NCBI RefSeq assembly: GCF_003480255.1
Contig: NZ_QUIN01000025.1
Location: forward strand, 1-38,151
DNA: 38,151 bases
Reading direction: 5' to 3'
DNA from: Erysipelatoclostridium sp. AM42-17
GTDB lineage: Bacteria > Bacillota_I > Bacilli_A > Erysipelotrichales > Coprobacillaceae
The position numbers and the translations under genes were made by a program. The notes beneath the pieces were generated by a model. The model saw nothing but the letters and a program-made list of their open reading frames with translations, had not been told where the DNA came from and did no database searches. This document shows, one piece after another, positions 33,867 through 38,151 of this stretch. Numbering within the stretch: the first letter of the stretch is position 1; each line of letters begins with the position of its first letter.

Positions 33867-34967
33867 ATGAAAATAAAAAAGATTGTTTTAAATATTATAT
33901 TAGGATTTATTAACATCTTTGTAAAATTTAAAAAGATTAATCCTCGTCAAGTTGCTTTTGTTTCACTTGAAGCTCATTATTTGGATTCGGATTTGAAACT
34001 TATTTATGATGAATTAAAAAAAGATCCAACGATACAAATAAAAAAAGTGTTAATAAACTATGATAAAAAAACGCTTATTAACAACTTTCTTTATATGCTT
34101 AATTGTATAAAACAAATTTATATTATTAACACCTCTCAAGTTGTATTAATTCGAGATAACAATTATGTTATTTCAAAATTTAAAAGACCAGGCGTGATTG
34201 TTATTCAAGTATGGCATGCTTGTGGTGCGATAAAAAAATTTGGCAATGTCATCAAAAGAGAGTACCTTATTAATAATTATGATTATGTTATTGCAAATAG
34301 TGATTATTGGAAAGAACCTTACAGTCAGGCATTTCATGTTAATAAAAGTCATGTTCTCACAACTGGTATTCCAAGAGTTGATCATTTGTTTGATCAACAT
34401 TATCTTGAAAAAACAAGAAAGAAACTATTTGAACAATATCCTCAGTTGATTAATAAAAAAATAGTTCTTTATGCACCAACGTTTAGAGGCAATATTTATC
34501 AAGGATTTAGAAGTATTGACTTTGATGGCAAGAAACTGTTGGAACAATTACCCGATGATTATATATTACTATATAAATTTCATCCATTATTAAAAATCAA
34601 TCATATCTACTATGATGATAAGAGAATTTTCAATATGAATGAAGAAGATACGCATGATTTATTTACTATTGCTGATTTTTTGGTTTCTGATTTTTCATCA
34701 ATTATTTTTGATTTTTCTATATTAGAAAAACCAATGTATTTTTATGTTCCAGATTTAAATGAATATTTAGATTCTTTAGGATGTTTCGTGGATTATCAAA
34801 CAATGCCAGGACCTATTTGTTTTGAATTAGAAGAATTAGCTCGTGCCATTTTAAATCATGAAAGTGGAAATATTGTAGAATTTAAAAACAAATTTTTTAA
34901 ATATCAAGATGGTCAAAATACAAAAAGAGTTGTTCAATTGATAAAAGAATATGTAAAGGACGTGTAA
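33867..34967 (+). CDS. CDP-glycerol (or ribitol) phosphotransferase family protein, third copy
   Basis: This 366-residue protein belongs to the same family but is more divergent: VWHACGAIKKFG near residue 112 replaces WHGTPLK, followed by TTGIPRVDHL, YAPTFRGN, YKFHPLLK and VSDFSSIIFDFSILEKP. The WHACGAIKKFG form occurs in TagB/TarK/TarL-like members, so it may act at a different step (first unit or a ribitol phosphate unit) from its two neighbours. AGGTGAT precedes the ATG, 8 bases after the previous stop. It is the last gene of the cluster; its TAA lies in the terminator stem. Confidence 0.88.
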   Translation: MKIKKIVLNIILGFINIFVKFKKINPRQVAFVSLEAHYLDSDLKLIYDELKKDPTIQIKKVLINYDKKTLINNFLYMLNCIKQIYIINTSQVVLIRDNNYVISKFKRPGVIVIQVWHACGAIKKFGNVIKREYLINNYDYVIANSDYWKEPYSQAFHVNKSHVLTTGIPRVDHLFDQHYLEKTRKKLFEQYPQLINKKIVLYAPTFRGNIYQGFRSIDFDGKKLLEQLPDDYILLYKFHPLLKINHIYYDDKRIFNMNEEDTHDLFTIADFLVSDFSSIIFDFSILEKPMYFYVPDLNEYLDSLGCFVDYQTMPGPICFELEELARAILNHESGNIVEFKNKFFKYQDGQNTKRVVQLIKEYVKDV

Positions 34968-34981
34968 AATACACGTCCTTT
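34955..34981. terminator. Terminator between the teichoic acid cluster and the HAD gene
   Basis: A perfect 11-bp stem (34955-34965 with 34971-34981) around AAAAT contains the plus-strand stop codon and ends one base before the minus-strand stop. T-tracts are short on both sides, but it is the only terminator candidate for these convergent genes. Confidence 0.7.
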
Positions 34982-34982
34982 G

Positions 34983-35633
34983 TTACTTAATACTTTCTAA
35001 ATAAGGTATCACATCGTCTAAAGAATTAACAATTAAAGTTGTTTTTTTCTTAAATTCGGGTTCGGGATATTTCATATCAGGAACACAGATAACTTTTATA
35101 TTTCCGCTATATGCAGCTTGAATACCCGCTTCACTATCTTCTAGTACTATGGCTTGTTGAGAATCTACATTTAGCTTTTGACAAGCTGTGAGAAATATTT
35201 CGGGATGAGGTTTTCCATGAGTAACTTCATCACCACAAATGATATCATCGAAGAATTGATAAATACCAGCGTTATTTAAAATTTTATCAACTCGATTACG
35301 AGCACTGCTTGTTGCTACAATGGTTTTATAATTATGTTCTTTTAAATAATGAAGTAATTCAGTAAGTCCTTTTTTAATAGGTACTTCTTGTTCTAGTCTT
35401 TCATCAATAGCAACATGGACATCATCCCATACCTCTTTCATTGGAAAATCTTGACCAAAATTGTCATAAAATACTTGGCAGATTCCTTGCTTGTTTTTTC
35501 CTAAACATTGACGATACGTAGGTTCATTAAATGAATATCCAAGTTGTGATAGTTTTTTTACATATTCTTCATAAGTGACTCTTTCGCTATCGATCATTAA
35601 ACCATCCATATCGAATATTACGGCTTTAATCAT
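34983..35633 (-). CDS. HAD phosphatase, beta-phosphoglucomutase-like
   Basis: The 216-residue HAD protein starts MIKAVIFDMDGLMIDSE (catalytic aspartates near residues 8 and 10). TSSAR of motif II is near 112, GKPHPEIF (lysine of motif III) near 141, and LEDSEAGIQAA (motif IV) near 166. A helical C1 cap lies at about 15-80. This subgroup includes beta-phosphoglucomutase and sugar-phosphate phosphatases; which one applies cannot be decided here. ATG 35633 is chosen because AAAGGAG precedes it; the frame is open 21 codons further. A TGTTATGAT element on the minus strand (about 35667-35659) is its likely extended -10. Confidence 0.92.
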   Translation of the reverse strand: MIKAVIFDMDGLMIDSERVTYEEYVKKLSQLGYSFNEPTYRQCLGKNKQGICQVFYDNFGQDFPMKEVWDDVHVAIDERLEQEVPIKKGLTELLHYLKEHNYKTIVATSSARNRVDKILNNAGIYQFFDDIICGDEVTHGKPHPEIFLTACQKLNVDSQQAIVLEDSEAGIQAAYSGNIKVICVPDMKYPEPEFKKKTTLIVNSLDDVIPYLESIK

Positions 35634-35699
35634 TATATCAACTCCTTTAACGCTATTATCATAACATAAGCTTTGAAGTATTGAAGTTGTTTTCAATTC

Positions 35700-35727
35700 T
35701 TGAAAGAATAATCTTTAAATTTATACA
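35700..35727 (+). promoter_or_regulatory. Candidate promoter of the second mazF gene
   Basis: TTGAAA (35700-35705) and TATACA (35722-35727) are 16 bases apart, about 24 bases before the ATG. Confidence 0.4.
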
Positions 35728-35750
35728 TAAGTTATTTTAGGAGGGTAAAT

Positions 35751-36086
35751 ATGATTAATAGGGGAGATATTTATTACGCTGATCTTTCGCCTGTGATGGG
35801 AAGTGAGCAAGGAGGAGTAAGACCGGTACTTGTTTTACAAAATAATAAAGGAAATAAATATTCGACAACAGTGATTATTGCACCAATTTCATCTAAACTA
35901 ACAAAAAATCCTATTCCTACTCATGTTATTATTCAATGTGATTCACTTGAAAAAAAATCAGTGATTTTATTAGAACAAATCCGAACTATTGATAAAATCA
36001 GATTTCAAGAGAAATTAGGTACTTTGAGTGATTATTTTATGCGTAAAGTGAATGACGCAATTAAAACAAGTTTGGATTTGAAATAG
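35751..36086 (+). CDS. MazF/EndoA-type toxin endoribonuclease, second copy, no antitoxin
   Basis: The 111-residue product resembles B. subtilis EndoA closely: [20 protein letters not shown], then [20 protein letters not shown] and [19 protein letters not shown]. The Arg and Thr that act in RNA cleavage are in place. It is closer to EndoA than the copy at 20395. As there, no antitoxin gene precedes it: the 54 bases upstream hold only a promoter and the ribosome site (TTAGGAGGG), and the gene before that is a HAD phosphatase on the other strand. An antitoxin elsewhere in the genome, or none, are both possible. Confidence 0.94.
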   Translation: MINRGDIYYADLSPVMGSEQGGVRPVLVLQNNKGNKYSTTVIIAPISSKLTKNPIPTHVIIQCDSLEKKSVILLEQIRTIDKIRFQEKLGTLSDYFMRKVNDAIKTSLDLK

Positions 36087-36115
36087 TTTCCAATAAGTTA
36101 GATATTTGTTATAAT
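36087..36115 (+). promoter_or_regulatory. Promoter of the DUF975-CPBP genes
   Basis: TTTCCA (36087-36092) and TATAAT (36110-36115) are 17 bases apart, and TGT before TATAAT gives an extended -10. It begins at the base after the mazF stop codon. Confidence 0.65.
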
Positions 36116-36135
36116 GTCTACATTGGAGGAATATT

Positions 36136-37029
36136 ATGAATATTTTAGATATTAAAGCTAAAGCTGAAGATGCTTTATCACGTCAAAAAAATTATATAAA
36201 TGTTCTTATTTTTATGGGAATATTTCATATAGTTATTACAACATTATGTTCATTATTTACTGGAACAATTGGAACGGTAGTAAGTCTTATTTTATGGATT
36301 GTATTTTTGCCTTTTGAACATGGATACATAGTGTCATCTTTAAAATTAGTCAACAATTATGATGATCAATTGGATGTTCAAAAGGATGGACTTGTTAGCT
36401 TTTATCGTTTTAAAGAATTATTTTCAACTTATTTTATTTATAATTTTTTACTTGTAGTTATTGAAATTATTATTGTGATTTTTTTATTGCTTATTGGATT
36501 AGTTATTATTCCAAAAAGTCAAATATTAGATTTGAAAGATGCTTTTTCACAAATGTTAACAATGTTACCTTATGCTAATGGTGTTTCTTCTATGACATCA
36601 CAAGTTTCTATGAATATTGATGGATTAGCTTCTATTGCTTCATATTTGGTTTTAATTGGATTTGTTCTTTTGGTAGTTACTATTTACTATGTTACTGCAT
36701 TTAGTTTAACACCTTATATTTTAGAAAAATATAAATTAACAGGTTTTGTAGCGATGAAGGAATCTTATCGATTAATGAAAAATAATAAATGGACATTAAT
36801 CAAATTATATTTATCATTTATTGGGTGGCTTTTGGTATCAGTAATTTTTGTCAACATTATTTCTATACTATTATCAATATTTCCTTTAGGTATCATAACA
36901 ACTTTAATAACAAATATTATTAGTGTTTTTATTGCAGTTCATTTGGTAGATGCTAAATTATATACTTGTTTAGCAGTCTTTTATGAAGAAATTGACTATG
37001 CTGATAAGAATGTAGGTAATCAAGAATAA
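36136..37029 (+). CDS. DUF975-family membrane protein
   Basis: The 297-residue protein has about six membrane segments (near residues 22-45, 46-60, 100-125, 170-195, 225-245 and 250-275). YILEKYKLTGFVAMKESYRLM, in the loop near 195-215, followed by NNKWTLIKLYLSFIGW, is the hallmark of DUF975 proteins. These are Firmicute integral membrane proteins of unknown function. GGAGG precedes the ATG. The CPBP protease gene follows after 11 bases, so the two are probably co-transcribed. Confidence 0.88.
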   Translation: MNILDIKAKAEDALSRQKNYINVLIFMGIFHIVITTLCSLFTGTIGTVVSLILWIVFLPFEHGYIVSSLKLVNNYDDQLDVQKDGLVSFYRFKELFSTYFIYNFLLVVIEIIIVIFLLLIGLVIIPKSQILDLKDAFSQMLTMLPYANGVSSMTSQVSMNIDGLASIASYLVLIGFVLLVVTIYYVTAFSLTPYILEKYKLTGFVAMKESYRLMKNNKWTLIKLYLSFIGWLLVSVIFVNIISILLSIFPLGIITTLITNIISVFIAVHLVDAKLYTCLAVFYEEIDYADKNVGNQE

Positions 37030-37040
37030 AGGGGTTTTAT

Positions 37041-37784
37041 ATGGATAATCAATTTGCTGGACAACTTAATGGTAAACAAAAAGCTTGGGGTTTTATTGTT
37101 TTATTACCTTTGTATTTTTATGTAATTCCTGCAGTTGTTAATTTTGTTATATATATGTTGGTTAAATATGGTGTTTTACCTGTTGATCAAAATATGCTTG
37201 GTGTTTATTTGAATCTTTTTTCGGGTTTATTGTCATTGATTTGTGCCTATGTTATTTTCAAAGATTTTATTAAAGATAATTTTATAAAGTTTAAGGAGCA
37301 TTTGTTCGAAAATGTTGCCTGGTCCATGACATTTGGGATTGCTAGTGTTTATATATTTTCAATTATTGCTAATATCATTATTAATTTATTGATAGATACA
37401 TCATCACACAGTGCAGCAAATCAAACGTTATTTGAAACTTACTTAGGTAGTAGTATGTTATGGATGATAGTACAATCGGTAATTATTGCACCTATGTTAG
37501 AGGAATTTATATTTAGGGGTCTTATATTTAGAACTTTAAGGAAATATAATAAAGTGTTTGCACATATTGTCTCGTCATTTGTTTTTGGATTTATTCATAT
37601 ATATACTGGATTGTTTGCAGGCGATTTGAGCCAATTAGCTTACTTATTTTCATATGGATTGATGGGATTTGCATTTTCTTTAGCGTATGAAAAAAAAGGA
37701 ACAATTTTTGTTCCTATAACAATTCATATGTTAAATAATTTTATAGCAGTTGCTATTATAGTATTTCAAAGTATATTTCATTAG
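37041..37784 (+). CDS. CPBP-family intramembrane glutamic endopeptidase
   Basis: The 247-residue membrane protein has about seven or eight hydrophobic segments. The Abi/CPBP motifs are all present: EEFIFRG with paired glutamates and Arg (near residue 154), FGFIHIYTG (near 185) and HMLNNF (near 230). These are the catalytic residues of CAAX-prenyl-protease-like enzymes; bacterial members include bacteriocin self-immunity proteins and others of unknown role. AAAGGGG precedes the ATG. It forms an operon with the DUF975 gene and ends inside its own terminator. No bacteriocin gene is adjacent. Confidence 0.93.
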   Translation: MDNQFAGQLNGKQKAWGFIVLLPLYFYVIPAVVNFVIYMLVKYGVLPVDQNMLGVYLNLFSGLLSLICAYVIFKDFIKDNFIKFKEHLFENVAWSMTFGIASVYIFSIIANIIINLLIDTSSHSAANQTLFETYLGSSMLWMIVQSVIIAPMLEEFIFRGLIFRTLRKYNKVFAHIVSSFVFGFIHIYTGLFAGDLSQLAYLFSYGLMGFAFSLAYEKKGTIFVPITIHMLNNFIAVAIIVFQSIFH

Positions 37785-37811
37785 TCTAAATCAATTGATT
37801 TAGACTTTTTT
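37783..37811 (+). terminator. Intrinsic terminator of the CPBP gene
   Basis: 37783-37806 is a perfect 24-base palindrome (10-bp stem, AATT loop) followed by six T residues. It overlaps the TAG stop codon. Confidence 0.88.
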
Positions 37812-37830
37812 GATACGAGGAGAAATAAGA

Positions 37831-38079
37831 ATGAGAAAAATTAAAAAAAATCAAGTATCTCGTCATTTTAAAGGTAAATTCTATTTTGTGGAAGATATAG
37901 CCTATGATAGTGAAACGATGAAGCAAGTTGTGGTTTATCGTCAATTATATGATGATAAACAACTCTTTGTAAGAAGTCTTGAAATGTTTTTATCACCAGT
38001 TGATCATGATAAATATCCTCATGCTCAACAAAAATATCGATTTGAGGAATATGATTTTGATAACAAAAAACAAGCTTAA
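37831..38079 (+). CDS. DUF1653-domain protein
   Basis: The 82-residue protein matches DUF1653: FYFVEDIAYDSETMKQVVVY near residue 18, then RQLYDDKQLFVRSLEMFLSP near 40. DUF1653 is a small beta-rich domain of unknown function, found alone or fused to other domains. GAGGAG lies 8 bases before ATG 37831; the seven open codons upstream lie over this ribosome site. It has a terminator immediately downstream and is probably expressed alone. Confidence 0.87.
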   Translation: MRKIKKNQVSRHFKGKFYFVEDIAYDSETMKQVVVYRQLYDDKQLFVRSLEMFLSPVDHDKYPHAQQKYRFEEYDFDNKKQA

Positions 38080-38095
38080 TTAGCTTGCTTTTTGT
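38066..38095 (+). terminator. Intrinsic terminator of the DUF1653 gene
   Basis: CAAGCT (38071-38076) pairs with AGCTTG (38082-38087), and flanking A and T residues extend the stem; TTTTTGTTT follows. The stop codon is in the loop. Nothing recognisable lies between here and the window end. Confidence 0.75.
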
Positions 38096-38151
38096 TTGGA
38101 GTATTTAAAATAATCTGATATTTTAGTTTTAAACAAAAATAGTATTGGTAG

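Overview
The window is a low-GC, gene-dense stretch of a Firmicute chromosome. It uses the standard bacterial code: TGA ends the first MazF gene, and TAA and TAG end others. AT-rich codon use, strong AGGAGG-type ribosome binding sites, SAM-I and T-box leader RNAs, a long-form HPF and a teichoic acid cluster all fit Bacillota. Gene style and a clostridial-type 4-hydroxybutyrate module suggest an anaerobic gut Erysipelotrichia/Coprobacillaceae-like organism; that placement is inference. No tRNA, rRNA, insertion sequence, phage or CRISPR array was seen.

Layout. 1-5.4 kb is housekeeping: pgi behind an S1-domain RNA-binding protein (minus strand), a NifU-type Fe-S scaffold protein, a possible 37-residue ORF, a SAM-I riboswitch controlling metK, long HPF, and a convergent radical SAM protein of the TIGR01212/YhcC family. 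5.4-9.0 kb holds two tandem ATPase-permease fusions that probably form one ABC transporter. 9.0-13.9 kb is a LysR regulator divergent from a five-gene operon: a GH1 6-phospho-beta-glucosidase broken by one amber codon, a cupin, a flavodoxin-like Fe-S flavoprotein, a cyclophilin-like protein and an MFS transporter. 14.0-16.6 kb is leuS behind a T-box leader with a CUC (Leu) specifier. 16.9-18.6 kb encodes a PAS/degenerate-GGDEF/EAL c-di-GMP phosphodiesterase. 18.7-20.7 kb has a Cof-type HAD phosphatase, a divergent arginase-fold protein and a MazF toxin without antitoxin. 20.9-24.9 kb is a succinate-to-4-hydroxybutyrate operon (CoA transferase, CoA-dependent succinate semialdehyde dehydrogenase, 371-residue 4-hydroxybutyrate dehydrogenase). 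Then come a DUF3783 protein, a Nudix hydrolase, rpsD with a structured leader, and pyrF-pyrE. 28.3-35.0 kb is a wall teichoic acid cluster: tagG, tagH, tagD and three glycerophosphotransferase paralogs, the first fused to a GT2 domain. The end holds a beta-phosphoglucomutase-like HAD protein, a second orphan MazF, a DUF975 membrane protein, a CPBP protease and a DUF1653 protein.

Two window-wide patterns stand out. Most recognisable promoters carry an extended -10 (TGnTATAAT), often with a poor -35. Most intrinsic terminators begin within a few bases of the stop codon or contain it. The most worthwhile leads are the isolated 4-hydroxybutyrate module, the amber-interrupted GH1 gene with a perfect 11-bp inverted repeat in front of it, the two antitoxin-less MazF genes, the atypical arginase-fold protein, the internal terminator in the teichoic acid cluster, and several unexplained inverted repeats and leaders. 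I did not find a clearly new multi-gene system.
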